A stretch of 64,000 nucleotides of DNA, taken from positions 72,395,439 through 72,459,438 of the forward strand of contig CM053272.1 in assembly GCA_028583415.1 (NCBI GenBank), in the 5' to 3' direction. The DNA comes from Protea cynaroides. Its lineage: Eukaryota > Streptophyta > Magnoliopsida > Proteales > Proteaceae. The notes under the pieces are model-generated. The model saw only the letters and a program-made list of their open reading frames with translations. It was not told the origin of the DNA and searched no databases. Every line of letters starts with the position of its first letter. The stretch's first letter is position 1. The position numbers were made by a program, and so were the translations under genes. This document shows, one piece after another, positions 22,947 through 35,592 of the stretch.

Positions 22947-24406
22947 AGGGGTGAGCATACATCATGGCTCAGTGAGCAAACAAAACAATGCAACAATACA
23001 TATGCATGCTGTTAAATCATATCTTTGGTCCGGTTTAAAGTTTGCAATGTGCTATAAAAAGGATAGGTGGCCAAGCCGTGTTTATACACGAGTGTGTGGA
23101 AACGCCCAATGAAAACGGACCGTGTTCCCCACAGCACCCGCATGCACACAATCATACACCCCATGAAAAATGGTCATGGCTGTACTGCTTGATAGTGCCA
23201 TACCAACAAATAAACCCCTATTGGCTAGGGTTGCAAACCGGGCTCGCAACTAACCAATCCTAATGCCAAACAAGATATCCAAGGCCTCACCCCAAGCATC
23301 CCTCGAACATCCATACGGATAGAGCTAAGGCCCCCGGTAGAGTCGAGACTACAAGGACCGAGACCACCTCCCCCGATACTCTACGACATAATAGTTCTCG
23401 CTAAGGTAATGGCGATACGACGACGCTAATGGACATGACTTGAATAATCTATGGCATAATATACCCCAATGAAAACGGCTAACGTTTACCGATTGATACC
23501 ATCCCTACCCGCACCATATACACATCGGCCAAACACAAACATTCACATGCCTATTCCTATCATCATCATCATCATCATGTTATAAACAATAAAATAAATA
23601 TGCATGAACAAATAATAGAAATATTGGATGACATGTTGAATGCACATACATGCATACACGTATAGAATCAATATGGCATTGGACTCAAGAAATAAAACAG
23701 ATTATTATTAACCAGTTAGTTTAGGTCTTGTTCCCTCACCTTAGCTTGTTAATAGATCCTCTTCCAAGCTTTAGAATCACCTTTATATTGTTATTATATT
23801 GCTAGAAGACCTAGCAAAGTTGATAGAACTTAATTAGAATTTATTCCGAATTTAAAAACCATACTGTTAACTGGGGGTCGGAGGTCGGGTCGGAGTAATG
23901 ATCGACCGGTCTGTCGAACCTCCCTTCTTCCGGGTTTTTCTTCCACCGGGGGCTATGGTCGGGAATACTAGGGTCGGATGGCCATCGACCCCCATGCGAC
24001 CCCTGGGGTTTTGGACCATTTTCCCTTCCTTAAATCCATTCTTCGTGTTTGGGGTCCTATGGCTTGTTCCTATAATTCATTATACACATGTTCTATGGTC
24101 TAAAACCATGGTTCTACCACCTATATGGCTTTCATGATTTTCCCCCATGGTTTTCTATGTAAACCTAACCATAGGTTGATGGTTTGGGTTTCTCCGAGAT
24201 CATATTTTCAACATTATCTATCCTAAGGTCTTTAGCAATTCATGGAATTAGTATCCATACCTGAGAAGAATACTCCTTCTCTGCAACTCTTCTCCTTTTT
24301 GCTTTCTTTTTTTTACTTGTTTCTCTTCTTCTTCTCTTCCTTCTCTTCTCTTTATCTCAATTCAATTTAGGGTTGTAAAAGGAGTGAAAGAGGCTTAGGG
24401 ATGTCC

Positions 24407-24414
24407 TATTTATA
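24407..24414 (-). promoter_or_regulatory. TATA box of element A 5' LTR
   Basis: tatttata reads tataaata in sense. It is followed by the conserved 'ggac(g/a)tccc..agcctctttcactcc' leader, which all A, B and E LTRs share. Confidence 0.7.
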
Positions 24415-24848
24415 GAGTATAAACTCCTAAAATAAGTCCCATTGAGATTTAGGAAGAGTTCAATCGAAATTAGGAAACATTCCTAATTTCTATTTTCGGC
24501 GATGGCGAGGGGTCGATGATCCCGTCGACCCTAGGGTCTGGTCCGACCCCCCGGTTGGGGCTGTGTTTTGGGGGGCCCCCTCTTCGCTGTCGGTGGTGGC
24601 GGTCCGGGTCGGCCCCTATAGTGTCCGACCCCCTCTTTAAAACTGGGGGTCTGACCTTCTATCTTGGGGGGTCCGACCCTCCCTTGCTGGGTATGCGACC
24701 CTCCCCTTAATTTAAGTGTATTTGGGTTGATTTAATACCTGGGATCACGATCTCCTTCATGCCCTTGGTCCATTTTGCTCAACCATGATGGGTAAACCTG
24801 GTTCAAGGTGGTATGACCGAGTTAATTTGATACGGGTCTTACAATAAA

Positions 24849-26140
24849 GACTCTATCCAATGCTTCTTTCTCTCATATGAAGACTCAAATCAAAGGCTGA
24901 GCCTGTAGTGGAAAGATCTTCCCTCTTGTGGAAGAGAGGAAGGAACTAGGACCCGCTAGAAAGACTCTAAATAAGAGAGAAGAAAGGCGCCCCATTGGCT
25001 CACTTATATTAGTTAGCTGACTCCCCTATTTCTTTCTTTCTAAGTTCGCATCGGGGAAAGGGGGAATTTTGAAGACTTTCACTGAGTTATTTAAGGGATG
25101 AATATAATTTGGCCTCAAGATTGGACTCTCCCTCAATTTCATCTTCATTCTACGAACTTTCATCTTCCTCTTGAGACTCATTGCAAAGAACCATAAATAG
25201 AGTTTCAGTATCATCTCATCTGACTTGTCTTCATTCGAGGACTCATCTCAATAATTGTCATTCTTCTTTGTAAGCAAACTTCTCTTCTTAAAAAATTTAT
25301 CTTCTTTGGCACAAATTTTTTCTTTGCTTTCTTGTCTTGGCTTTCTGTGAGATCTTCATCATCAGAATCATAAACCTTACCCTTCTTCCACAATTAAAGC
25401 ATTTCAATGGAAATTTTCCTTTGAATTTTCTTCCTTTCTTGAACTATCTAGCCAAATAGGATATTAGCTCATCTTTAGAGTCATGAGACTCGCTAGTCCC
25501 CTTTGCCTTCAATTTTTTTTTTTGCTAGTATTCCTTTATCTTTAATTTTTTTTATAGCTTGAAAGGTTATTTCCTTCTATGTGGGCTTTGGATCGATAAT
25601 CCTCATATATTGTTAGAGTTCCATGGAACTCATCAATGGTTAAGGTATTCAAGTCATCGGCTTCTTCAATGGCTGACACCTTGGCATTATACAACTTTGG
25701 AATTATCTGTGAACTTTCTTTACAACCACTATCTCTTTAATTTCTTCACCTAAAGCCCTAATTGTATTAGTGACATCCTTCACCTTATTGAGGTAAAATT
25801 CGATAATTTCACCTTCTGACATTTTGAGGCTCTCAGATTGTAGTATCAAGTGTTGAAGCTTGGTTTCCTTTATCTTACAATCACCTTCATGAACACTCTT
25901 CAATTTATCCCAAATTTCTTTAGAGGTGGGACAACTAATTACCCTTGTTAGTCCATTGCTCACAAGAGATCCCAGCAGTGAAATAGCTGCCCTTACATCA
26001 CTCTCAGATTTCTTTATCTTTATAGCATCTGTAATATATGTAGTAGGAGGGGTGTAGGCATTCTTCATAGATAACATCCATACCCTTGAGCCTTCAGATA
26101 TGCCTCCGTTATGACTCTCCAAACACTGTAATTTTATCCA
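24849..26140 (-). pseudogene. Ty1/copia gag (element H), right part
   Basis: A 139-codon minus-strand frame (26122-25703) has the copia gag block: 'AISLLGSLVSNGLTRVISC', 'TSKEIWDKLKSVHEGDCKIKE', 'LQHLILQSESLKMSEGE', 'YLNKVKDVTNTIRALGE'. Downstream are half a zinc knuckle (CFNCG, near 25390), 'YDSDDEDL' and an acidic Ser/Glu-rich stretch with several frame breaks, up to the insertion point of element A at 24843. The C-terminal part resumes at 10519. No LTR or pol of this element is recognised. Confidence 0.75.
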
Positions 26141-28597
26141 TCAAATATAAGAGTTCTTTTATGCATGTGTTGGTCTTCACTAGATGCCATCTCAACTGCC
26201 TCTTAGTTCTGTCTGTACCCAAAGCTGTTAGTCTTCCTCCCTAGGAACTCAACTCTTATACTTCTAGTGATTCGTAGGTTGACACTAAGATTTTTTCTTT
26301 TTTTTTTTTTTGGGGGGGGGGGGGGGTCAATGGCCTTAAATCCCAAATTTCCTGACGCTAATTGTGATACTTTCTTTTGCTATTAAATGTAGAGCTGGCT
26401 TGAGCTGACTCACCTAGTTTCTTAAAAATAATTACACACAGATACATAGTCGTGTAACACACCTTGCTACTCAACCACAGGAAACACAATCCTATGGCAG
26501 GGCCTACCTAGTATGTACTCCCATCTTGTATACAAAGCACTCCATATACATCCAGAATCAATTACAGAATACGTAGATATAACATGGTTCACCAATACGA
26601 TGTGTAAAGGCTAATCTACGGAGAAATACCCTAACCAGGGTTTTGTATAATACCAATATACTACTCAAGTTTTTTGGGTTGCTCCAATAACTTTATTGCT
26701 ACAACACTTGCTTTAGTCTAAGCTCTTAACCAGATTAGGGCTTCAACCCTCAAACCTATGAAGCCCCAAACTTGATAGGTTACAATATGTATTGCCAATA
26801 AATTTACAAACCTTTCCCTTATAGCATTTAACTTCAGGTTATAGGTTACAAAGTAAATAGACTTGTGTACGTGATTACCTTTTCGGTGCAATCACAACAA
26901 CAATTGTGTTTAGAAGTGCTCACTATAATCTTCTCAAGCTCTTCAATAATGGAGAATATGCATTTTCAAGCATGCATTAATGATTTACTCAAATGTGGCA
27001 ATGGGAGCTCACTTTACCTTTCCAAAGCTTCAAATCACCATTAATAATCAAGAAATGTAGGTGGAGATGATTCAAACCTTTCAAGGAAAGACCCTAAACC
27101 CTTCTTCTTCTTTTTTTCAAAAACCCACAGCTACTATTAACAAAAATTTTCTCTCTTGTTGTAGTAAGATGGCCTTTGAAAATTGACGAAGATAACAATT
27201 TAAACGGACTAGATCCCATAAAAATGAAGAAGTTATGCTCAAAACCATGATATCAAACTAGAAAATTCCAAATGGAATCTCAAATGAGGTATATGTGCAC
27301 GTGCGCTACACAATAGCCGTGCCTTGCTGAGACTATTAAACCGATAAACCAAGTTTCGATTTACGGTTGGTTTGGTCAGGAGCAGAGAATAGAGGCTGTC
27401 CGATCTGTCCTTAAGACAAGGGTCGATCCTAGGCTATTGGATTGGCTCGATTACGTCTGACATGGTTCAAAGAAGAGCGGGAGAGATCTGGGCCACCCAA
27501 CCTTCGTCAACGTGACGTAATATGTTTTGCTTGATGCACTGGATCAAGATGTCACTATCATGTGACGCAAAACACCAAAGTTCTCTACGCAATCCAATTA
27601 GAAACCTCATTTAGGAATCTTCTCCTAATTTTTCTTAAATTCTACTTTTTATTTTTCAAGTTCGGATTCACTTATTGGAGAATAAAATCTTCTTTGTCTG
27701 AATTGGTATTGTATAGGAATGTGATAGTATTATTAGAGTTTCTTGGGAAAAAATTAGCTCTTTGTAAACATGTTTGGAGTTTGATAGATGGCATATATCT
27801 TGTAAAACTGAGGGATCTTTAAAAAAGAATCTATGAAATGTTAAGGTTTATGTATTTGTAAGTTGGCTAACAATGTCGTCAATAAGATCAAACTAAACCC
27901 AAATCTTCCTTTTTGAATATGAATACCCTGATCATATTCTTATGGACACCGATCTGGAATTGTCGACACTGGCAACCAGTGTCTATCAGATCAAACAAAA
28001 CCCCCTCACCCCTCTCGTCTTAAATACCAATAATACCTCTTTTTTTTTTTCTAGATTTCCACTATATCCCAATGAGACATGAAAAGGAATCAGTGTCAAT
28101 GGGCCATTGACACTAACTGATGTCATAGATGGACCCGTGATTGATTACAATAATATATTGGCTATCATTGAAAAAATCCCTTGATCGAGGCAAATGCAAA
28201 AGCTTGGTATCTACGCCGTTGAAACCTTCTCCACTATCAAACTTATTTAATTTGGGAAGATTCAGAAAAGGAATTGGTTAGCTCTCAATTTGGTGAAAGT
28301 TCTTACTAGTAATTATCATCATTAACCACTTCAAAGTTCAAGTTATCAATATTTTGTTCATGATATGTCGGAAAATTGCCTACTTTGGAAACGTAGTCGC
28401 TGAGCATTTTCATGGTTGGACGACACTTTAAGAAATTAGTAACTATATATGAAAATCATGCTGATAAGGAGCTTTAAGAGACCCTTTAAGTGTGCATCAC
28501 AATAGTGTTCCTCACATCAATGAGAATGGAAAGCATCAATTCTGAGGTAACTAACGAGGTAAAGAAACTACTTGTTATGTTAGAAGATATTCCCAGC
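26141..28597. other. Non-coding stretch with homopolymer junction
   Basis: No gene is recognised. It includes a (T)n(G)n tract (26291-26326) and AT-rich DNA. The first 200 bases may be the leader of copia element H. A perfect 10-bp inverted repeat (gtgtcaatgg / ccattgacac) lies at 28093-28113. Confidence 0.4.
26291..26326. repeat. Poly-T/poly-G tract
   Basis: A T-rich run is followed by 15 G. Length is unlikely to be accurate in the assembly. Confidence 0.9.
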
Positions 28598-28602
28598 TAT
28601 TA

Positions 28603-28717
28603 TGTAAAGTCTCTATCCCAAAAGTTTGAACTGAGAGTTGGAGGGACTCCCAGGTGTAAAAGGGGGATTAGAGGCTAATGACTATTTGGTAGCAAATGTG
28701 AGACTAAACCTCCAACA
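28603..28717 (-). repeat. 3' LTR of the short-LTR element
   Basis: tgtaaagt...ctccaaca on the plus strand. It matches 36221-36338 with substitutions and small indels. Confidence 0.6.
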
Positions 28718-30642
28718 CTCCTCTGTACTTGTGACTGTATGTACTACGTATGCGTATGTTGGCCATTTGTTGTCATTGTTGGCATGTTTACTGATGCGGT
28801 AGTGTAGTTCGACATAAAGATAGAGAAAGAAGGAGAGAGTGTGCCAATGCAAGTGCAATAGGTGGATGTGTTCAACAGTCTGAGCAACGGATTACTAGTG
28901 AGTTAACTAGGTTTGGGTTTGAGCTAACTGGGCAGGGGAGCTTCAATATTCGATCAAGCTCTACATGAATTCAACAGTGTTCTAAGCTGAACCAAGGTGA
29001 TAGGTAGTGTGTGGAAGTCTCATTAATCATGCACGAAAAATCTCAGATCCGAATTCCAAGATTCTTTTTGAAGTTTTGTCTTTGAGGCTGATTTTGGTGG
29101 GTCGTGAAGCAGTTTCATGAAAAGTAACATACTGGAAAGATGTAGATCTTTGAGTTTGCTTCACAACAGAATTAGAATCACTCAATTCCAATACAACAAG
29201 AGGGAGATATTGCCATTTCCGTTGGAACAAACAAAAAATGTCCAAAAATGAAAGTTTCTATCGATTATGAGATTATGGGGGTTTCACCATAAATCAAATA
29301 TATTTTAAGGGCTTATTTGTAATTATCCAAAGCTTAAAGATGGGATTACAATTACCGTATGTTTGTATGAAGCCAATTGGGTGGCTTCTGTTGAGCCATG
29401 TCACTCAGATGCAGATCTGATGATTTGCAAAATGGTGTGCTAAGGTATGCCTCGGCAGACGAAGCTTCCCGCAAGCCACATTTTGGATGACTGCAACTTA
29501 ATATAATGCACTCTGAAGTAGATGATTGATCCAGTGTAATGTGCGTATGGTGTAGTTGCACTACAGGCTTGGATCCAACAACCAAAAGAGAACCCGATCG
29601 CGCCTGACGTGATGATCGGATGGTTGTTTGAGAATCTTGCCTTTTTGGTTATATCTAAAGGCCAAGGATCAATCAAACAACAAGTTTGACATGCTAGTGG
29701 CTGAGTGGCTTCAGTAGTTCGCGGGTGCATGGATCACATTGAAAAGATTCCTTTTTGAATAATTTCAAAGGCTGACCTTAAAAATAAATGATGGGGAAAA
29801 GGTGAATAGAGGTTGTTGGTTTTAAAGAAGAAGCTCTCCTTGTTATTGGTGTGATTTTAATGTTCTAAATCTCTTCATCAACCATCAGTGGGACTATAGA
29901 GGCTCCATTATAATGCATTGATGCTCCATTGATATTTATTGAAGAGCTTGAAGATGTGTTGAAGAAAAAAGGGAAAGAAGAACAACTTGTTGAAAGTTGT
30001 TGAAGCTTTTGAAGGCTTTGAAGTTATGTTGGGTATTAGTGAAATGTTGTGTGAGCTTTGTTGACCATTAATTGAAGGTCTGTGAGCTTAGTTGTGTAGA
30101 AGGAGAGAGAAAGAAAACAAGGGTGCTTCATTTTAACTGCTTCTACTTGAAGATTTAAGTTTCTCACTGTGTTGAGTTATTGAAGTTTCCAATGGATACC
30201 AATGGTTTGCCATGCTTCTTAGAGTTGTTCCAGAGCTTTCCTAGAGAATGAGAAACTTACTCACAAGGGTTGTAAGCCTTCCAACCTTGTATGAGCTTTA
30301 CTTTGTTATTTTCTATCTTCAGTTATTGCTAGTTTAGGTAGAGATTGAATATACTTAACTAGGCTATGGTAGAACTATAAGGGAATTGTCATAGGCCCGT
30401 GAATATTGGTGTTGTGATTGTATTCAGTGGGTGTTGGACATTGATTCCCTCTTGCTTATATGTTGGGTAAATTGGGTCTGGGTACTCATTGCTATAGGTG
30501 CAATTAAAACAATCATATTTATATATACGGAGCCCAAATGGCATATTATTCCATGGATTAGGTAGTCACACATTGTGGGTGTTGAGCCATGTATATCCGT
30601 GTGTAGTGGTTTGCATTGTTTACTTTGGAGTGTTGTGGCATG
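28718..30642 (-). other. Internal region of the short-LTR element (left part)
   Basis: No protein domain is recognised. A purine-rich stretch in element sense (acagaggag, next to the 3' LTR) may be the PPT. The remainder up to the copia insertion has only short frames. Confidence 0.4.
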
Positions 30643-30647
30643 GTTTG

Positions 30648-31012
30648 TGTTAAATATGGCCCACATGGGCTCAGCCAACCAAATCAAGAACCAACCAATG
30701 TTGCTGGTTCTAATTAGAGCCAACAACACTGGCTGGTGCTCCTATTTTTCCTTCCTTATTTCAATTGTTATTTGTTTCTTTTTATGTCTCCTCTTATTTA
30801 TGGAGACTTTCTCTATGTAATTGGATACTTTTTACTTATAAATAAGATTGGTGTCTAAGAAGGAGAAGTATTGATCTCAACTACAACACCTTGCTATTTT
30901 TGTGATCTGTTCTCCACTTCTTCTTCTTCTTCTTCTTCTTCTAATTTCTTCTTCATCTTCTTCATTCTTTGTTTTTCTGATTTTGTGTTTGAGGTTATGT
31001 GGTTTTGTTACA
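30648..31012 (+). repeat. 5' LTR of copia F
   Basis: 365 bp, tgttaaatatgg...ggttttgttaca, with a TATA-like 'cttataaataag' near 30835 and a (CTT)n tract near 30917-30942. Confidence 0.93.
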
Positions 31013-31024
31013 TGGTATCAGAGC
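31013..31024 (+). other. Primer binding site of copia F
   Basis: tggtatcagagc is an exact match to the initiator-Met tRNA primer site, directly after the LTR. Confidence 0.92.
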
Positions 31025-31425
31025 ATTAGATCTTGGCTATCTACACTTGATTTGATAAGCCTTTGATATTTTTGCTCTAACTATGTACTGATTTTACTTG
31101 GTGTTTTAGATGATCAAGATCTACTGTACCTACTACTATGCTGTTCATGTGTGATTGATAACATCTTGATCATCTTCTTATTATCTATGTGGTAAGCATT
31201 CATTAAAATTCTTTATCTATCATCCTACCACCACCCCTCTTGAGCCATCATTCCTTTGGCCACTGGGTTGGCTGAACCGAGATTTTTTTTTACAAAGATA
31301 GATATATATTGTGTAACCCCACTACCTCCATCTTCCTTTGTTTCTTTTTGGGCCTTATTTTCTTGGCCAACCGGTTGGCTGAACCGGGTGAAAGTAGAAC
31401 AATTAATTTGCATTTCTTGGTTGTG

Positions 31426-32356
31426 ATGACTGATTATAAGCCTTCAGAAGTTTAGATCATCTCTGTAAAATTAAAAGGGGTGTCAAACAACCTTTTATGG
31501 GCTCAAGCTATTAGCCTACATTCTCTCTAAAGAAAAACTATCCTTGTTGCTTGATGATGCACCTGACCATGATTCTAAGGATCCAGCATCTGTGAAAACA
31601 TATAATACATGGCCTCGTGATAATTCCATGGTTCAAACTTGGTTATGGAATAGTATAGAGTCTTTTATCTTACCTACTGTAATGTTTCATGATACCGCCA
31701 AAGCCATCTGGGCTGATTTAAAGGAGACCTATGGTCAAGATAAGAATGTTTCTAGGATTTATGACCTCTATGAGAGGATGTTTACTTATTCCATTGGTGA
31801 CAAATCTCTGACTGATTACTATGGAGGCTTCAAAGGCCTCATTAAAGAGATCCAGGTTGTGCAGTCGCTTTCTACTGATATTAACAAACTGAAAACTCAA
31901 CAGTCTAAGTTTTATGTGGCCAAATTTCTGGCTGGCCTTTCTTCTGAGTATCAAGCTGTGAAGAATCAGCTGCTTGCCGGTGCTTCCATACATACCCTAA
32001 GCAAGATGTTCTTTCGTCTCCAACGTTTGGTTCCTCAGACTGACACTTCCCAAAAAGATACAACTGCTTTGTTTGCTGGCTGTGGTCGGGGTACCCCCTC
32101 TAGGGGTCGTGGCTCCAACCGAGGTCGTGGCCGTGGTCGTGGTTTTGGCCGTTCTCAAATTGATAAATCTATCCGCTTTTGTACTCATTGCAATAAATCC
32201 AACCACACTGCTGATACTTGTTGGGATAAATTTGGGCGCCTTGAATGGGCAGATAATTTGGTGAATACTGTAACCATTGATGATGCATCCCCGACTACAC
32301 TGGTTCCACCATCTACACTTGCTCCATCTTCTGATCAGTATGAAGCCCTTCTTTGA
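31426..32356 (+). pseudogene. Copia F gag
   Basis: The likely start is ATG at 31426, but a stop follows after 9 codons (TCAGAAGTTTAG) and a frameshift lies before the main 270-codon frame (31544-32356). That frame has the copia gag fold ('WLWNSIESFILPTV', 'AKAIWADLKETYGQDKN', 'LKTQQSKFYVAKFLAGLSSEY'), a Gly/Arg-rich stretch (GRGSNRGRGRGRGFG) and a zinc knuckle CTHCNKSNHTADTC (C-x2-C-x4-H-x4-C). It would package element RNA if expressed; the broken N-terminus makes that unlikely. Confidence 0.85.
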
Positions 32357-33811
32357 AGGGTTCAAAACCTTGAGAACACTGGACTCTCTTCTACTGCTAC
32401 TTTGGCTCGTACAAGTACAACTGCCCTTCTTTCCTATACATCCCCTTACCGTTGAATCATTGATTCGGGTGCTACCTGTCACATGATGGGTCAGTTCTTT
32501 GTCTTTTCATTCCTTCATAACACAAATAAACCTATTACTATTTACCTTGCTGATGGGTCCTCTACTAATGCCTCTTAGTATGGTAATGTTTCTCTTAACC
32601 AGTCTATGTCCTTACCCTCTATCCTACATGTACCTAATTTTCCTCTTAATCTTTTGTCTATTAGTTAACTAACTAAATCTCTCAATTGTGTCGCTACCTT
32701 TTATCCCTCCTATTGTACTTTTCAGGATCTCAAGACCAAGGAGATGATTGGTGGCAGACGTGAGCATGCTGATCTATACTACTTGGAGCCCACTGAACAT
32801 TTATCTATTGCTGCAACTACTACTATTACTACTACTCCTCTTCAATGGCATCAACGGCTTGGTCATTTGTCTTTGTCTAAGATGAAGGTTCTTATTCCTA
32901 GTTGCAAGTCTCTAACTTCCTTACAATGTGAGGCTTGTGAGTTCGAAAAACATCATCGTTCGTCTTTCCCTTCTAGTTCTAGTCCTAATAATTCTATTCC
33001 ATTTTCTTTAGTGTATTCTGATATTTGGGGCCCTTGTCGTGTACCCAATAGGTTAGGTTTCCCTTATTTTGTAACCTTTGTGGATGATTTTTCCAGGATG
33101 ACCTGGCTTTATTTAATAAAAGATCGTTCTGAGTTTCTTTCTATTTTCAAAAGGTTTCATAAGGAGATTCTTACTCAGTTTTGAGTTCCAATTAAAGTGT
33201 TATGTACAGATAATGCTCTTGAATATGTTCAAAATTCTGTGTCTGATTTTTTTTTTGCTAATGGTATAATCCATCATACTAGTTGTGCCTATACCCCTCA
33301 ACAGAATGGGATTGCTGAACGTAAAAATAGGCATCTTCTGGATATTGCCAGGTCACTAATGTTTCATATGAATGTCCCTCAGTTTTATTGGTGTGACGTT
33401 GTCTTGACATCTTGTTTTCTCATAAATCGTATGCCTTCTTCTGTTTTACACGACAAAGTCCCATTTCGTCTTCTTTATCCTAACATTCCTTTGTTTCCTG
33501 TTCATCTTAGAATTTTTGGTAGTACATGCTTTTTTCACATTATGCATTCTAAATTAGGAAAACTTTCCCCCCGTTCTCTAAAGTGTATCTTTCTTGGTTA
33601 TTCTCGTACTCAAAAGGGGTGCAGGTGTTTCAATCCTACTATCAAACATCACTATGTTAGTCATGATGTTACCTTCTTCGAAGATAAGCCATACTATCAC
33701 GTTTTGGTGCCATCTCCTTTACCTCCATCTGAACCACCAATTTCTTTAGTCCCTACCTTACCTGATGCTCCTGAACCACACACTGACTCCACCTTACCAT
33801 CTGAACCATAA
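32357..33811 (+). pseudogene. Copia F protease and integrase
   Basis: The protease active site IDSGATCHMMG is at 32459-32491, with a stop (TGA, 32453-32455) four codons before the aspartate and further stops near 32578 and 32667. The integrase begins with the GAG-pre zinc module ('HQRLGHLSLSKM', 'CEACEFEKHH'). The core follows: 'VYSDIWGP' (first Asp), 'CTDNALEY' (second Asp) and 'PQQNGIAERKNRH' (Glu). A TGA at 33182-33184 splits the core between first and second Asp. The C-terminal part ('LGYSRTQKGCRCFNP') is open to 33811. Confidence 0.85.
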
Positions 33812-33856
33812 ACTGACCCTCCACCTCCCCTGCAGGTTTATACATGACATCAACTA

Positions 33857-35580
33857 GTGGCTCCAACTACTACTGCACCAGCTGCTTCGTCAACTACTAC
33901 TCCAAATCCTGAGGTCTCTTCTGATCTGCCTATTGCTCTACGTAAAGGTACTCGTACTCATAAAAGTACTTTTCCTATTGATCATTTTGTTTCCACAGCC
34001 CATCTTCCTTGTTGTCCCCAAAATTTGGTTCACTCATTATCCACTACTATTGTTCCTACTACCCTTTCCCTAGCCTTGTCCCATCCAGGGTGGAAGGAAG
34101 CTACGGATGCTGAAATGGATGCTTTATTGGCACGCCAAACATGGACGCTTGTGGATCTCCCTGCAAGTCATTCAGTGGTTCGTTGTCGATGGGTTTATAC
34201 AGTGAAGCTGATGGGACTGTTGACAGACTAAAGGCTAGACTGGTTGCCAAAGGATTCACTCAGACCTATGGGGTGGATTATTTTGAAATATTTTCTCCTG
34301 TTGTTGTCTCAACTCGGTTCGTATTATTATTTCTTTGGCTGTTAATCTAGATTGGCCTCTTTATCAAATGGATGATAAGAATGCCTTCTTGTATGGTGAC
34401 TTACATGAGGAAGTCTACATGGATCAACCTCTAGGGTATGTTGCTCAGGGAGGGAACTCAACTAAGGTGTGTAAATTGCTTAAAGCAATTTATGGACTAA
34501 AACAATCTCCTCGTATGTGGTTTGATAAGTTTAGCAATGTTATTATAAATTTTGGCTTCGTTACATGTTACTCTGATCATTCTATTTTTGTGAGACGCCA
34601 TTCTTCTCGTGTCACCATTATTGCTGTGTATGTCGATGATATTATTATTACAGGGAATGATAAGACTGGTATTGCTGAAATTAAATCTTATCTAAATACT
34701 CATTTTCAGATGAAAGACTTAGGTCTTCTTCATTACTTCTTGGGGATTTACGTGGTTCGCAATAGTAAAAGCATTAGTTTATCTCAAAGAAAGTATGTAC
34801 TTGATTTACTTTCTGAGTCCAGAGTTCTTGGAGCTAAACCAGTTGATACACCAATGGATCCACATCAGAAACTTGAAACTTGTGATAGTCCTAAATATTC
34901 TGATATTGATCAATACAGACGCTTGGTTGGGAAATTGATTTATCTAACTGTAACTCGGCTTGATATTTCTTTTGCTGTTGGGGTTGTTAGTCAGTTTATG
35001 CATGCTCCTAAAGTTGCTCATTGGGAGACAGCCTGTCACATATTGCGGTATCTTAAGAAAGCTTCTGGAACTGGTCTTATTTATCATCGACATCGGCACC
35101 TTGACATGTTGGTTATTCTGATTCTGATTGGGCAGGAGCTGATGGTGATAGACGTTCTATCACTGGATACTGTACTTTTGTTGGAGGTAATCTGGTTACT
35201 TGGTAGAGTAAAAAACAACCTACTATATCCAAGTCCAGTGCTAAAGCTGAATATCGTGCTATGGCACATACTACTGCTGAGTTGTTATGGTTGAAAACTC
35301 TTCTACAAGAACTTGGATTTCCTATCTCTAGACCTATGTCGTTGATGTGTGACAATCAAGCTGCTATTTATATTGCTAGTAATCCAGTCTTCCATGAGCG
35401 TACCAAACACATAGAGGTTGATTGTCACTTTGTTCGAGATGCCATTATGAAGAAGATGATTGTTACTCCCTTCGTATCTTCTTCAAATCAACTTGTTGAT
35501 ATTCTTACGAAGCCGTTGTTTGGACCAGCGTATCGATTAAACTGTCACAAGCTTGGATTAGGTGATCTGTATACTCCAAG
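33857..35580 (+). pseudogene. Copia F reverse transcriptase and RNase H
   Basis: RT starts around 'WKEATDAEMDALLARQTWTL' (34090). It breaks at 34231 (stop after 'LLTD'), resumes with 'KARLVAKGFTQTYGVDYFEIF', breaks again near 34320, and is then open for 319 codons. That stretch holds 'MDDKNAFLYGDL', 'IYGLKQSPRMW', the catalytic YVDD (34629-34640), 'FLGI' and 'VDTPMDP'. RNase H starts at 'DSDWAG', with a frameshift near 35115. It continues with 'SSAKAEYRAMAHTTAEL' and 'CDNQAAIYIASNPVFHERTKHIEVD'. Several frameshifts and a stop make it non-functional. Confidence 0.88.
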
Positions 35581-35592
35581 CTTGAGGGAGGG
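35581..35592 (+). other. Polypurine tract of copia F
   Basis: cttgagggaggg lies directly before the 3' LTR. Confidence 0.75.

Larger units (their letters stand above)
10520..24843 (-). mobile_element. Gypsy chromovirus A (Tekay/Del-like), contains assembly gap
   Basis: This is a full-length but defective element read on the minus strand: 5' LTR 22511-24843, PBS 22496-22507, antisense extra gene 20790-22229 (plus strand), gag 19776-18460, protease, RT-RNase H, integrase with C-terminal chromodomain-like tail, PPT 14932-14943, and 3' LTR 10520-14931. Flanks atcaa (10515-10519) and ataaa (24844-24848) match at 4 of 5 bases, consistent with an aged 5-bp target duplication. The Tekay/Del assignment rests on long LTRs, the iMet primer site and the chromodomain-type integrase end. 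Gag-pol has many frameshifts and stops. The insertion target was a copia gag (element H). Confidence 0.85.
22511..24843 (-). repeat. 5' LTR of element A
   Basis: This is a 2333-bp LTR with plus-strand ends tgtcacaccc and cgggtcttaca. Read in sense it has a U3 with a GGGTCGA cluster (24505-24715), a TATA box (24414-24407), a GA-rich leader, a second GGGTCGA cluster (23870-24010), a (CAT)n tract (about 23560-23577) and the mini-ORF (22946-22794), then the PBS. Confidence 0.9.

Noticed and set aside
28093..28113. Perfect 10-bp inverted repeat, considered as a MITE or terminator
   Set aside because: It is an isolated short hairpin with no flanking duplication and no gene beside it. This is expected by chance in 64 kb.
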